A stretch of DNA of 64,000 nucleotides, from NCBI GenBank assembly GCA_963811885.1, contig CAWETB010000012.1, positions 62,001 to 126,000 of the forward strand. The letters run 5' to 3'. Positions 7,544 through 16,720 of the stretch are shown piece after piece. Made by a program: the position numbers and the translations under genes. This stretch comes from Gaiellasilicea sp963811885. Lineage in GTDB: Bacteria; Actinomycetota; Thermoleophilia; Gaiellales; Gaiellaceae. The stretch's first letter is position 1. The number at the start of each line of letters is the position of its first letter. The notes below the pieces were generated by a model. It ran no database searches. It was not told where the DNA came from and saw nothing but the letters and a program-made list of their open reading frames with translations.

Positions 7544-8451
7544 CCGCGCGGGTTCGGTAGCGGCGTCAGCCGGGGCTCGATCTGCTCGCGCAGGTGCTCG
7601 AAGTCGGGCGGGAGCGAGAGGCGCTCGCCGAGATGCTCCGGGTCCTCGTCGGTCGCGAAGCCGGGGCCGAGCGTGGCGAGCTCGAACAGGATGCCGTTCG
7701 GCTCGCGGAAGTAGACCGACTTGAAGTAGAAGCGGTCGATCACCGGCGTCGGCCGGTGACCTGCCTCGGCGACGCGCTGCTGCCACGCCTCGTGCTCGTC
7801 GATCGTCGTCGCCCAGGCGACGTGGTGGACGGTGCCGGCGCCCGGGATGCCGCGGCCCTCGGGCGCGGCGTCGTAGGCGTACCAGCCGCCGCGCTGGTCG
7901 CCGCGCGCCTCCCACGTGTTGCCGCCGTGCCGCTGGAAGCCGAGCGTGTCCTCGAGCAGCGCCGTGCTGCGCTCGGGATCGATCGCGTAGGCGCGAACGC
8001 CGTCGAAGCCCTGCAGCGCGTGCTCCTCCGGGATCTCGGGGCTCTTCGCCACGAGCGGCTCGTCCGACGTCTCGACCACGCGCAGCTCGTGGCGCACGCC
8101 CTCGGGATCCTCGAAGACGAGGCTGTCGCCCGAGCGCGTCACGCTCGCCGCCTCGCCCTCCAGGCGCTGCTCCCAGAAGTCGAGCGCCGCGGGGGAGCCG
8201 ACCCGCCAGACGATCGTGTGCACCATCCCCGGGCCCGCCTTGCCGCGGGTCGCGCCCGGGTACTCGAAGAAGGTGATGTCCGCCCCGGCGCTGCCCTTCT
8301 CGTCGGCGTAGAAGAGGTGGTAGACGGTCGGATCGTCCTGGTTGACCGTCTTCTTCACGAGCCGCAATCCCAGGACGCGGGTGTAGAAGTCGACGTTGCG
8401 CGGCGCGTCGCCGGTGATCAGCGTGACGTGGTGGACACCCTCGAGCTTCAT
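7540..8451 (-). CDS. Ring-cleaving extradiol-type dioxygenase (two VOC modules)
   Basis: The 303-residue protein contains two vicinal-oxygen-chelate modules. The expected metal ligands are His in VHHVTLITGD (residue 7 or 8), His in GTVHHVAWATT and Glu in NGILFELATLGPG. The arrangement matches the hydroquinone-type ring-cleaving dioxygenases (MhqO/LinE-like), which open para-diphenols. The real substrate is not shown by the sequence. The start is ATG 8451; it is followed by an esterase gene with a 4-nt overlap, the MhqO/MhqD-like pairing known from firmicutes. Confidence 0.85.
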   Translation of the reverse strand: MKLEGVHHVTLITGDAPRNVDFYTRVLGLRLVKKTVNQDDPTVYHLFYADEKGSAGADITFFEYPGATRGKAGPGMVHTIVWRVGSPAALDFWEQRLEGEAASVTRSGDSLVFEDPEGVRHELRVVETSDEPLVAKSPEIPEEHALQGFDGVRAYAIDPERSTALLEDTLGFQRHGGNTWEARGDQRGGWYAYDAAPEGRGIPGAGTVHHVAWATTIDEHEAWQQRVAEAGHRPTPVIDRFYFKSVYFREPNGILFELATLGPGFATDEDPEHLGERLSLPPDFEHLREQIEPRLTPLPNPRG

Positions 8452-8488
8452 CGATGCATTGTGCAGCCGCGCGTAGACTCGTGCGGAG

Positions 8489-9631
8489 ATGAAAGTGGGC
8501 ATCGTCGTCCCCTTCTCGTGGTCCTTCTGGGGCGCGGTCGTAGAGCATGCGGAGTTGCAGGCCGCCGCCTTGCGGGAGCTCGGCCACGACGTGCGCCTGG
8601 TGATGGGTAACGACCCACCCGGGCAGTTCACGCGTGCGCTGCACCCGCGAGTCGGCCGCCACGGGGATCCGCCGCCGGAGGTGATCGCGATCGGCAGGTC
8701 GGTGATCGTGCCCGCGAACGGGTCGCTGCCGAACATCATCCTCAGCCCGCGGTCGATTCCGCGGATCAAGCGCGTGCTCGCACGCGAGAAGTTCGACGTC
8801 CTCCACCTGCACGAGCCGATGACGCCGACGCCCTGCATCGCCGCGCTGGCGATGTTCGACGGGCCGATGGTGGGGACGCACCATGCCAGCGGCGACCTCG
8901 GCTGGATGCGGCTGGCCACGCCCGTGTGGGGCTTCCTCGAGGAACGTCTCGACCGGCGGATCGCGGTCTCCGAGCAGGCTCGCGCGTCGGCACAGCGCTG
9001 GCTTCCCGGCGAGTACGAGATCGTCCCGAACGGCGTGCTCATCCCCGAGGGCGTCGAGCCGGGCGACCGTGAGCACCGCGTCGTCTTCGCCGGCCGCCAG
9101 GAGCCGCGGAAGGGGCTGCAGATCCTGCTGCGCGCCTGGCCGGAGATCCGGCGGCGGACCGGCGCCCGCCTGCGGATCGCCGGCGCCGACCCGCTGGCCG
9201 TGCGGCTGCTGCTGACGCGGCTGCGGGTCTCGGACGACGGCATCGACGTGCTCGGCTTCCTCACGCAGGAGGCCTTGACCGCGGAGCTGTCCTCGGCCAA
9301 GGCGCTGGTCGCGCCGTCCCTCGGCGGTGAGAGCTTCGGGATGGTGCTCACCCGCGCGTTCGCCTGCGGAACGCCCGTGGTCGCCTCGGACATCCCCGGC
9401 TACCGTGACGTGATGACGCCGGAGACGTCCGTCGCCGTCGCGCCCGGCGATCCCGGGGCGCTCGCGGACGGAGTGGAGGAACTGCTCGCCGACGAGGCCG
9501 GTCGCGCCGCTCTCGGTGCGGCCGCGAGGCAGCTCGCGATCGACCGCTACTCCTGGCAGGACATCGCTCGCCGGCTGGAACGGATCTACGACTCGGCACG
9601 CGGCGTCGCGCCTGAAACGGCGGCGGCATGA
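8489..9631 (+). CDS. GT4-family glycosyltransferase (PimA-like)
   Basis: A 380-residue GT-B enzyme beginning MKVGIVVPFSWSFWGAVVEH with a glycine-poor donor-side N-terminus, VLHLHEPMTPTP in the acceptor domain and the donor motif SLGGESFGMVLTRAFACGTP near residue 280. The layout resembles phosphatidylinositol mannosyltransferases, which act at the cytoplasmic membrane face. The second Glu of the EX7E motif is replaced by Arg (E-SFGMVLT-R), which is unusual. A TAGACT box lies 9 nt upstream of ATG 8489. It overlaps the flippase-like gene by 4 nt (ATGA). Confidence 0.85.
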   Translation: MKVGIVVPFSWSFWGAVVEHAELQAAALRELGHDVRLVMGNDPPGQFTRALHPRVGRHGDPPPEVIAIGRSVIVPANGSLPNIILSPRSIPRIKRVLAREKFDVLHLHEPMTPTPCIAALAMFDGPMVGTHHASGDLGWMRLATPVWGFLEERLDRRIAVSEQARASAQRWLPGEYEIVPNGVLIPEGVEPGDREHRVVFAGRQEPRKGLQILLRAWPEIRRRTGARLRIAGADPLAVRLLLTRLRVSDDGIDVLGFLTQEALTAELSSAKALVAPSLGGESFGMVLTRAFACGTPVVASDIPGYRDVMTPETSVAVAPGDPGALADGVEELLADEAGRAALGAAARQLAIDRYSWQDIARRLERIYDSARGVAPETAAA

Positions 9632-10686
9632 GCTACATGCCGCGGAGCCTCTGGCTTCGCGCGCTGCTCGGCATTCCACTCCTCGCGCTCATCGGCGGCC
9701 TGCTCTGGTGGCGCGGCCCGGACTGGAACGTCGTCTACCACGCGTTCGATCTCGTCAACTGGGCCTGGGTCGCGTTCGCGCTCGGGCTCAACCTCATCTC
9801 GGTGCTCCTGCGCTCGCTCGCCTGGAAGCTGACGATCGACCAGGCGCTCGAGCCGCCGCAGCCCCGCTTCACCCAGGTCTTCTCCGCGTTCTCGGTCGGG
9901 ATGCTCGGGAACGCGGTCCTTCCCGGACGGATCGGGGAGCTCGCGCGGGTGGCGGTGCTGCGACGACATCTGCCGCGCGGCCGGGGCGCAAGCGGGACGC
10001 TCGTGGGGACGGTCTTCGCACACCGGCTCTTCGACGTCCCCGCGGCGCTGTTGCTGATCCTCTACGTGGCCCTGACGGCCAAGGTGCCGCATTGGGCGAT
10101 CACCAGCCTCGTGATCGTCTCGATCATGGGTGCGGTGCTCTTCACCGTCGCGTTCGTGACCGCCCGACGACACCACCGACCGATCGACGGTGCTCGCTCG
10201 CTCCGCCAGCTGCTCTCGATGGCCCGACAGGGGCTCGCGGTGATGCGCTCGCCATGGCCGGCCCTCGGCGCGATCCTGCTGCAGTGTGCGGGTTGGGTAA
10301 TGCAGCTGTTCGCGGTCTACGTCTCGATGCGTGCCTTCGACCTCCACGTCTCGATGGCCGCCGCGGGCCTCGTGCTGCTGCTGATGAACGTCGCGACGAT
10401 CTTCCCGCTCTGGCCGGGCAACATCGGGCTGCTCCAGGCCGCGGTCGCGCTGCCGCTCGTCCAGTACGGCGTCCCGTACTCCGTCGGGTTTGCGTACGCG
10501 CTCGTCCTGCAGGTGATCGAGATGTCGGTCGGCGTCGGCGTCGGCCTGATCTTCCTCGCCCGCGAGGGCCTGTCGTTCGCGAGCCTGCGGGACATGCCGG
10601 AGGAGAGCGAGGCGCCGGCGGCAGACGAGGACGAGGAGACCCACCCGCCCGAGAGGCGTCGTGCGCGCGCTCGCGTGCCCGGCTAG
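9628..10686 (+). CDS. Lysylphosphatidylglycerol-synthase-type transmembrane protein (flippase-like)
   Basis: The 352-residue protein has about eight transmembrane segments, starting with LRALLGIPLLALIGGLLWW, and includes LPGRIGELARVAVL, the conserved patch of the LPG_synthase_TM/UPF0104 family. Such proteins translocate lipids or lipid-linked sugars across the membrane. The ATGA overlap with a PimA-like glycosyltransferase suggests it handles the glycolipid product of that enzyme; this is inference. The C-terminus is acidic then basic and soluble. Confidence 0.8.
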   Translation: MSYMPRSLWLRALLGIPLLALIGGLLWWRGPDWNVVYHAFDLVNWAWVAFALGLNLISVLLRSLAWKLTIDQALEPPQPRFTQVFSAFSVGMLGNAVLPGRIGELARVAVLRRHLPRGRGASGTLVGTVFAHRLFDVPAALLLILYVALTAKVPHWAITSLVIVSIMGAVLFTVAFVTARRHHRPIDGARSLRQLLSMARQGLAVMRSPWPALGAILLQCAGWVMQLFAVYVSMRAFDLHVSMAAAGLVLLLMNVATIFPLWPGNIGLLQAAVALPLVQYGVPYSVGFAYALVLQVIEMSVGVGVGLIFLAREGLSFASLRDMPEESEAPAADEDEETHPPERRRARARVPG

Positions 10687-11588
10687 CCTCAAGGGCGTCC
10701 TGACGGCAGCCGAAGCGGCGGCGGCGCTGGCCGAGGGGCTGCGCACCGGGGATGCCGACGCGGTCGAGCTGCCGATCGCCGACGGCGGTGAAGGCACGGC
10801 GGACGCGCTCTGGCTCGCTCGGGGCGGCGACTGGCGCCAAGCCGACGTGCACGATGCCTTCGGTGCGCCGCGGCGGGCTCGCTGGCTCGCTCTCCCCGAC
10901 GGCACCGCGGTCGTCGAGGCAGCAGCGGCGGTCCCGCTCGATCCCGGGCGGCTCGAGCCGCTGACGGCGTCGAGCCGAGGATTCGGCGAGCTCGTCGCCG
11001 CCGCCCTCGCGGGCGGGGCGGAAGGGCTCGTGCTCGGCGCTCGGCGGCACGGCCACCATGGACGCGGGCTCGGGCTTTCTCGAGGTCGTTCCCGAGCTCC
11101 CCGTGCCGGCTCTCGTCGCCTGCGACGTCACGGCGACGCTCGCCGAGGCGCCGCGCGTCTTCGGGCCGCAGAAGGGAGCGGGTCCCGATGAGATCGCCGA
11201 GCTCGAGCGTCGCTTCGCGGCACAGGATGGGCTCGTCCCCTATCGGGACGAGCCGTTCACCGGCGCTGCGGGCGGGCTCGGCGCGGCGCTGGCGTCGCTC
11301 GGCGCGGAGCTCGTCCCCGGCGCGCCGTACGTGCTCGACGCGGTCGGGTTCGACGCCTCGGCGTTCGACCTCGTCGTCACCGGCGAGGGCCGCGTCGACG
11401 CGACGACGGCGCTCGGCAAGGCGCCCGGCGAGGTCGTGCGGCGCGCCGGCGCAACGCACTGCGTCGTCTTCGGCGGGATCGTCGAGCTGGACGTGCCGGG
11501 CGCGGAGACGGTGGCGCTGTCAGGCGATCCCTCGCGGGCGCGGGACGATCTCGTCGCGCTCGGAAGAGACCTGGCGAACCGGCGCTAG
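10661..11588 (+). CDS. Glycerate kinase, GlxK/GarK family (frameshifted)
   Basis: The enzyme phosphorylates D-glycerate to 2-phosphoglycerate. It begins at GTG 10661, overlapping the upstream gene by 26 nt, with LACPASLKGVLTAAEAAAAL in place of the family APDSFKG start, then LPIADGGEGTADAL. The second half contains ATMDAGSGFLE, FGPQKGA and VVTGEGRVDATTALGKAP, all family hallmarks. The frame breaks near 11038; the 928-nt span is 3n+1, so removing one base gives about 308 residues, slightly short of the usual 370-380. Confidence 0.85.
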
Positions 11589-11589
11589 G

Positions 11590-12001
11590 TCAGCGCGCGT
11601 CGGCCTCGCGCAGCCGGTGCGCGAGTGCCTGGACGAGCTTCCACGCGATCCGGGCGTCCGTCTCGACGATCGGACGGAACTCCCAGAACGTCATCGCGTA
11701 GGTCGTCATGTCGGTCTCGGCCGTGACCGTGGCCGTGCGGGCGCCCTCGTCGATGAGTGCGATCTCGCCGAAGTAGTCGCCCGGGCCCGAGCGTCGCGCG
11801 CTCCTCGCCGTGAACGGTCACCTTGGCGGTGCCTTCGCCGATGACGAAGAAGCCGGCGCCGCCGGAGCCCTCGTTCGCGATCGTGTCGCCGGCCACGTAG
11901 TTGCGCTGCTTGAACGAGTCGGCGATCCGGTCGAGATCGCGCGGCTCGAGGCCCGAGAACAGCGGAACGTTCGAGAGCGTCTCGTTCGTCGGGCTGGGCA
12001 C
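11590..12001 (-). CDS. Cyclic-nucleotide-binding (Crp-like) domain protein (frameshifted)
   Basis: About 136 residues forming one cNMP-binding beta-barrel: LSNVPLFSGLEPRDLDRIAD, then GDTIANEGSGGAGFFVIGEG, and in the second frame DYFGEIALIDEGARTATVTA, where the usual phosphate-binding cassette (GE-x-ALI) is present. There is no HTH domain, so it is a stand-alone sensor, not a CRP-type activator. One extra G in a GC-run near 11787 breaks the frame (412 nt is 3n+1). The start is GTG 12001. It ends 1 nt from the glycerate kinase stop. Confidence 0.8.
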
Positions 12002-12010
12002 GAGGCGATC

Positions 12011-12239
12011 CTAACCGGAGTCGCCGGCAGGCGGAAGCGGCGCGGCGCTCGCCGCGCGCTGTGCGAGCTCCTCGATTCGGCCCTCGGCGGTCTCGAGCCG
12101 CGTCAGGCAGAAGCCGCAGCAGCTCCTCGCCGCGCTCCCAGAGCGCGATCGCCTCGTCGAGCTCGGCCTCGCCGCGCTCGAGCCGCTCGACGATCTGCTC
12201 GAGCTCCTTCTGCGCGGTCTCGAAGGTCAGCTCACTCAC
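12011..12239 (-). CDS. xseB: Exodeoxyribonuclease VII small subunit (frameshifted)
   Basis: XseB is the helical small subunit of exonuclease VII, which degrades single-stranded DNA. The product begins SELTFETAQKELEQIVERLE and continues RGEAELDEAIALWERGEELL, the family signature, then LTRLETAEGRIEEL in a second frame. The 229-nt span is 3n+1, so one inserted base near 12108 splits a 75-residue protein. GTG 12239 overlaps the xseA stop by 8 nt (GTGAGTGA), so xseA and xseB are coupled. Confidence 0.88.
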
Positions 12240-13452
12240 GGACGTCCTCCACGCGGGCGCCGAACGCGCCCTCGGCGAGCTCGACGTCGACGGCCGTGCC
12301 GGGCGCGAGACCGGCGGTACTGCGCAGGACAGCGTCGCCGGAGCGGACGATCGCATAGCCGCGACCGAGCGTCGCGCGCGGCGAGAGCGCGGTCAGGCGG
12401 CCCTCGGCGCGCTCGATCGCGCTCCGGCGGCGCTCGAGCAGGAGCGCAGGGCCGCGGCGGAGCCGCTCGCCCAGCGCCGTCATCCGCCTGTGGTCGCGGT
12501 CGAGCGTCTTACGGGCGCCGCGCTCCAGCGCCGAGCGGGTGCGGACGAGCCGCTCGCGTTCTCGCTCCGTCGCCCGGCGGACGCAGCGCTCGAGCGAGCT
12601 CCGCGCCCGCGTCAGCTCGACGCGGAGCGCCTCGAAGTCGGGCACGACGAGCTTTCCGGCGGCCGTCGGTGTCGACGCGCGCACGTCGGCCGCGAGATCG
12701 CACAGCGGTGTGTCCTGCTCGTGGCCGACCGCCGAGACGACGGGCACCGGGCAGGAGGCGACGGCCCGCACGACGCGCTCGTCGCTGAACGGGAGCAGGT
12801 CGTCGAAGCTGCCGCCGCCGCGGGTGAGCACGATCACGTCGATCCCAGGCTCCGCAGCAAGCGCCTGCAGCGCCTCGACGATGCCGGCGGCCGCGCGCGG
12901 CCCCTGCACGAGCGTCTCTGCGACGAGCACGCGCGCGGGCGGGAAGCGGATCTGGATCGTGCTGATCACGTCCCGGCGTGCGGCGGCGTCGCTGCCCGTG
13001 ACGAGCCCGATCCGCCGCGGGAAGCGCGGGAGCGCGCGCTTGCGCGAGGCGTCGAAGAGACCTTCGGCGGCGAGCGTCTGCTTCAGCCGCTCGATCGCGG
13101 CGAGGTGCTCGCCGAGGCCGAAGCGCTCGAGCGAGAGCGCCCGCAGCCGGAACTCGCCCTTCGCCGCGAACAGCTCCGGGCGCCCGAGCACGTGGATCCG
13201 CTCGCCCTCGGCGAGGTCGAGCTTGAGCGCGTCGAAGGTCCGCCGCGGGATCGACGCGGGCAGGCAGGCGCCGTCGTCCGGGTCCTTGAGCGTGAAGAAG
13301 ACGCTGCCCCAGTTCGCGTTCCGGCGGAGCTCCGTCACCTCGCCCTCGATCCAGAGCGTCGGCAGCCGCGTGAGCCAGTCGGCGACCCCGCGGTTGAAGC
13401 CTGCGACGGTGAAAACCTTCTTGTCCCCGTAGAGGAGAGGCTCGACCTTCAT
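12232..13452 (-). CDS. xseA: Exodeoxyribonuclease VII large subunit
   Basis: This 406-residue protein has the N-terminal OB fold (WIEGEVTELRRNANWGSVFF), then the catalytic domain with IGLVTGSDAAARRDVI, VLTRGGGSFDDLLPF and VSAVGHEQDTPLCDLAAD, followed by a long arginine-rich coiled coil and the short C-terminal YAIVR segment. The ATG at 13452 lies 8 nt after TACGCT (13466-13461), consistent with a leaderless start. It is transcribed with xseB and probably the cNMP gene. It is divergent from an MFS gene whose start is only 15 nt away. Confidence 0.93.
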   Translation of the reverse strand: MKVEPLLYGDKKVFTVAGFNRGVADWLTRLPTLWIEGEVTELRRNANWGSVFFTLKDPDDGACLPASIPRRTFDALKLDLAEGERIHVLGRPELFAAKGEFRLRALSLERFGLGEHLAAIERLKQTLAAEGLFDASRKRALPRFPRRIGLVTGSDAAARRDVISTIQIRFPPARVLVAETLVQGPRAAAGIVEALQALAAEPGIDVIVLTRGGGSFDDLLPFSDERVVRAVASCPVPVVSAVGHEQDTPLCDLAADVRASTPTAAGKLVVPDFEALRVELTRARSSLERCVRRATERERERLVRTRSALERGARKTLDRDHRRMTALGERLRRGPALLLERRRSAIERAEGRLTALSPRATLGRGYAIVRSGDAVLRSTAGLAPGTAVDVELAEGAFGARVEDVRE

Positions 13453-13467
13453 CAGAGCCGAGCGTAG

Positions 13468-14704
13468 ATGATCGATCTCGTGACGGAAGCCGTCCCGCCG
13501 CTCGGCCTCGCGCGCTACGGCGCCCTCTTCCGCGTCCCGCACGTGCGCCGGCTCGTGCTCAGCGGAATGCTGGCGCGGCTGCCCATGGGGATGATCGGGC
13601 TGGCGCTGCTGCTGCTCGTGCGCGAGAACGGCGGCAGCTACGCGGCCGCCGGCCTCGTCTCCGGCGGCTACTTCGTCGCCACGGCGATCGGCGCTCCGAT
13701 CGCGGGACGTCGCGTCGATCGCCGGGGACAGGCGCGGATCCTCTTCGCCCGGGGCGTGATCTTTCCGGCGCTGCTCGCCGGCGTGTGCGTCGCTGGCGCT
13801 CTTCGACGCCCCGCTGGCGCTGGTCGGCGCCGCTGCGGCCGCCGCGGGGGCGCTGATGCCGCCCATCGGCGCCTCGCTCCGTTCGCTCTGGCCGAGGATG
13901 TTCGCCGACGCCGAGCTGCGCGCGGCCGCCTACGCGCTGGAAGCCTCGTTGCAGGAGATCACCTTCATCGTCGGGCCGTTGCTCGTGGCGCTGCTGACAG
14001 CAGCCGTGTCCCCGGTGCTCGCGCTCGGCGTGGCGGCGGTCCTGGGCGGCGTCGGCACGATGCTGATCGCGGTCGCCGAGCCCGTGCGGGCGTGGCGGCC
14101 CGAGGAGGAGCGGCACGCATCGATCCTGGGCGCGCTCGCGTCGCGCGGCGTCCTGACCCTGATCGGCCTGTCCGCGTGCCTCGGCCTCGGCTTCGGCGGC
14201 ACAGAGGTCGGCTTCCCCGCGTTCGCCGAGGGTCACGGCGGCGCGGAGCTCGGGAGCATCCCGCTCTCGCTCTTCGCGGGCGGCAGCCTCGTCGGCGGGC
14301 TCGTCGCCGGCGCGCGGGTGACGTTGCCGCCGCTGCCGATGCTGCGTATCTCCGCGGTCGTGCTCGCGTTCGGCCTCGCGCTGCCGCTCCTCGGGTGGTC
14401 GCTGCCGAGCATGTCGGTGCTCGCCTTCGTCGCGGGGCTGGCGATCGCGCCGGTGGTGATGTCCGCCTACGGGCTGGTCGACGCGGTCGCCGCCCGCGGG
14501 ACCGCGGCGGAGGCGTTCGCCTGGATCACGACCGCGGTCTTCGCCGGGTTCTCGGTCGGGATGGCGCTCGGCGGGACGCTGATCGACCTGTACGGCTCGA
14601 AGGCGTCATTCGTTCTGGGCACGGCAGCGTGCTCGGCGCGTCGTCGTCGCGGTCGGCCGGGCTCGAGGCGCGAGGTCGGCAGCGGGCCGCGAGCGGCCCC
14701 TTAG
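13468..14704 (+). CDS. MFS transporter (frameshifted)
   Basis: About 412 residues with 11-12 hydrophobic helices, starting near LVLSGMLARLPMGMIGLALL, with the inter-helix loop GAPIAGRRVDRRGQARIL typical of major facilitator proteins. The substrate is unknown. The second half (SLRSLWPRMFADAELRAAAY) lies in another frame; the shift is near 13795 and the 1237-nt span is 3n+1. The last 25 residues are arginine-rich and may reflect another error near 14630. The ATG at 13468 has no ribosome-binding site; GTG 13480 is an alternative. Confidence 0.75.
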
Positions 14705-14950
14705 GGGCTTGCGCGGGCACCGGCTTTGCCGGTGTCCTTGCGCAGCTAGCAGAGAGATCTCGGCGGCGACGCGGTGGTCGCAGCCCTGGTGCACCAGCTG
14801 GACCGCCTCGTGCAGGTCGGCGTCGAGCGCGGCCGCGATCTTCTCGGCCAGCGGGAGCGGATAGCCCGCCTCGATCAGGACGTGCAGACGCCAGGACTCG
14901 ACCTTGGCCCGCTCGTTTCCCCTCTCGATCAGCTCAGTGGTGTCAGCCAT
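14606..14950 (-). CDS. Conserved small protein, reading through into a palindromic repeat
   Basis: The first 68 residues (starting MADTTELIERGNERAKVESW, then LHVLIEAGYPLPLAEKIA and VHQGCDHRVAAEISLL) look like a compact helical protein of a type I associate with this lineage, normally ending near AAEILL. In this sequence the frame then continues for 46 more residues through the palindromic repeat at 14684-14749 and over the end of the MFS gene. The tail is arginine-rich and probably not native. Function is unknown. Confidence 0.55.
   Translation of the reverse strand: MADTTELIERGNERAKVESWRLHVLIEAGYPLPLAEKIAAALDADLHEAVQLVHQGCDHRVAAEISLLAAQGHRQSRCPRKPLRGRSRPAADLAPRARPTATTTRRARCRAQNE
14684..14749. 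repeat. Palindromic repeat element, copy 1
   Basis: Three stems in order: GGGCCGC/GCGGCCC (14684-14699), GCCCC/GGGGC (14696-14708), and GCGC plus GGGCACCGGC with loop TTT, paired to GCCGGTGTCC and GCGC (14711-14743), ending in GCTAG. Copy 2 at 19913-19987 has the same layout and spacing, with compensating base changes in the stems. Confidence 0.75.
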
Positions 14951-15011
14951 GGTGCGCGTGTTCGTGGTGCAAGAGACGTTCCCTGCGTGGCTTTGTTAGC
15001 GCGCGAATGGG

Positions 15012-16155
15012 CTACACGCGGCGCAGCGACGACGCTTCGTCGACGCGCCGGTGCAGATCGGCGAGCCGCTCGGAGATCGCGGAGCGCTCGGCCTCGGCTT
15101 CGGCCGCGAAGGCGCCGAGCATGCGCCTGAGATCGGCGTCCGCAGAGGCGACGCGCTCCTGGAACGACGCCACCAGCTCCTCGCGCTGGCGCTCGAATGC
15201 CGCCTGTGCCTGCCGCTGCCGCTGCTCGAGCCGCTGCTGGCCCGCCTCGCCCGTCTGCGCGAGCCGCTCGGCGAAGACGGCGTCGGCCTGGCGGACGAAG
15301 GTCTCGACGGCGCGGTCGAGCTCGCGCGAGAGCCGTCCCGCCGCCTCCTCGCGCGCCGCGCGCATCGTCGAGTCGAACTGGATCCCGGCCGCCTCGGCGT
15401 GCCGCTCGGCCTCGCGGGCCGTCGCGCGCTGGAGCTTCTCGAGCTGGCGTCGCTCGATGTCGGCGAACGACGCCTCGATCCGCCGTGCCGCCTCCGTCTC
15501 GGCGCGGTCGACCTGCTCGGTGAGCGCCTGCTCGCGCCGCCGCAGCCGTTCGGCGATCTCCTCGATCACGCGGCGCCGCTCGCTCGTGTGCGCCTCGAGC
15601 TCCTCCAGCGCCTCCGCGACGGCCTGCTGGGCCGCGCGCTCGAGCTCCTCGCGAAGCCTCAGCACCGACGCCCGCTGCTCGTCGGACGTGGTCACGAGCT
15701 CGGATGCCTCGGCCTCGATCCGCGCCTCTGCCTCCGCGATCAGCTGCTTCTGGCGCTGCTCGAGCTTGCGCAGCTCCGTCTCCAGCGCCTGCTGCGTCCG
15801 GTCGAGGTCGTCCGTCCAGCCGCGCAGACGCTCGTCGACGCGGCGCTGGGTCGCGGCCAGCGCCTCTGCCAGCTCGACCCCCGCGGCGCGCTCCCGCTCC
15901 GCCAGCTCCTGCCGGCGCTCGTCGGCGATCCGCCGCTCGTCCTCTGCGAGGCGTCGAGAGCGAGTCCGCGCGCAGCCGCGCCAGCCGCGCCTTCAGCTCC
16001 TCGGCGCTCACCGTGGTCTCCTCCTCGACGAGCGCCTCGAGCTGCCGCCGCGCCTCCGCGGTCGGGTCGGCCCTCCGCCGGCGCGCGAGCACGACCGCAG
16101 CGACCGAGAGCGCGAAGGCGAGGATCGCCAGCGTGAGTGCCGCCTCCTCGAGCAC
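15012..16155 (-). CDS. Membrane-anchored long coiled-coil protein (frameshifted)
   Basis: About 380 residues: one N-terminal transmembrane helix (ALTLAILAFALSVAAVVLA) followed by RRRR and an almost uninterrupted Glu/Arg/Ala-rich coiled coil. It recalls the N-terminus of RNase Y or RmuC but has neither a KH nor a nuclease domain, so no function is assigned. GTG 16155 lies 6 nt after TACGAT (16167-16162), suggesting a leaderless mRNA. The 1144-nt span is 3n+1, with the extra base near 15958 (RADSL/SRRLAEDER). Confidence 0.65.
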
Positions 16156-16161
16156 GTTTCC

Positions 16162-16171
16162 ATCGTATGTT
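16162..16171. promoter_or_regulatory. Overlapping divergent -10 boxes
   Basis: TACGAT on the minus strand (16167-16162) and TATGTT on the plus strand (16166-16171) overlap by 2 nt. Each ends exactly 6 nt before a start codon (GTG 16155 and ATG 16178). The two transcripts would begin almost at the start codons and cannot be initiated together. Confidence 0.55.
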
Positions 16172-16177
16172 GCGGCG

Positions 16178-16711
16178 ATGACGCTGGCCGGGGAGCTCGA
16201 GCGAATCGCGGAGAAGACGGGGGCGGACGCGGTGCTCGCGGCAGAGCCCCACACCGGCGAGCGCGTCTACGTCTGCGCGTTCGAGGAGGCCGACGGCGGC
16301 CGCACGTGGCTGGCGGTCGACCGCGACGGCGAGCCGATCGCGGAGCGGCAGCGCGTTCGCGACGCGGTCTCGATCGTCGCCCTCTGCGAGCTGGCGGAGG
16401 AGATCGCGGCGGGCGGCGATCTCGACGAGCTTCGCTCCCAGCTCGCGGCGCTGCGCGTGACCGAGAATCCGGCCGGGATCGAGGAGGCCGAGGAGGCCGC
16501 GCTCGCGCTGCAGCGGGTGCTCGGAGCGCCGCCGATGCTCGCGACCCCGACGCGCCTCGACGAGATCGGCGCCGCGACACGGACGCTCGAGGTGGCGCTC
16601 GGCGGCGTCATGCAGGGGTCGCCGTTCGCGGCCGCGATGAAGAGCGCGAGCGAGGTCGTCGAGGCGCTCTTCGCCGACGTCGCCGGCTCTTACCGGATCC
16701 CGCTTCGGTAA
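16178..16711 (+). CDS. Conserved hypothetical protein
   Basis: A 177-residue soluble protein, Ala/Glu-rich and predicted helical after a short N-terminal alpha/beta part (GERVYVCAFEEADGGRTWLA). No catalytic motif is recognised. It starts 6 nt after TATGTT, so it is probably leaderless. It is followed 9 nt later by another hypothetical gene with its own -10 box. Confidence 0.7.
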   Translation: MTLAGELERIAEKTGADAVLAAEPHTGERVYVCAFEEADGGRTWLAVDRDGEPIAERQRVRDAVSIVALCELAEEIAAGGDLDELRSQLAALRVTENPAGIEEAEEAALALQRVLGAPPMLATPTRLDEIGAATRTLEVALGGVMQGSPFAAAMKSASEVVEALFADVAGSYRIPLR

Positions 16712-16714
16712 CCT
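16709..16714 (+). promoter_or_regulatory. -10 box (TAACCT) 6 nt before ATG 16721
   Basis: TAACCT overlaps the TAA stop of the preceding gene and leaves a leader of at most a base or so, indicating a leaderless transcript for 16721-17020. Confidence 0.45.
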
Positions 16715-16720
16715 CGGAGC

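Noticed and set aside
7229..9679. 816-codon open frame on the minus strand
   Set aside because: It is mostly a GC-rich shadow of the dioxygenase and glycosyltransferase genes; only its end, MTLEALERPAEG, belongs to a real gene (esterase).
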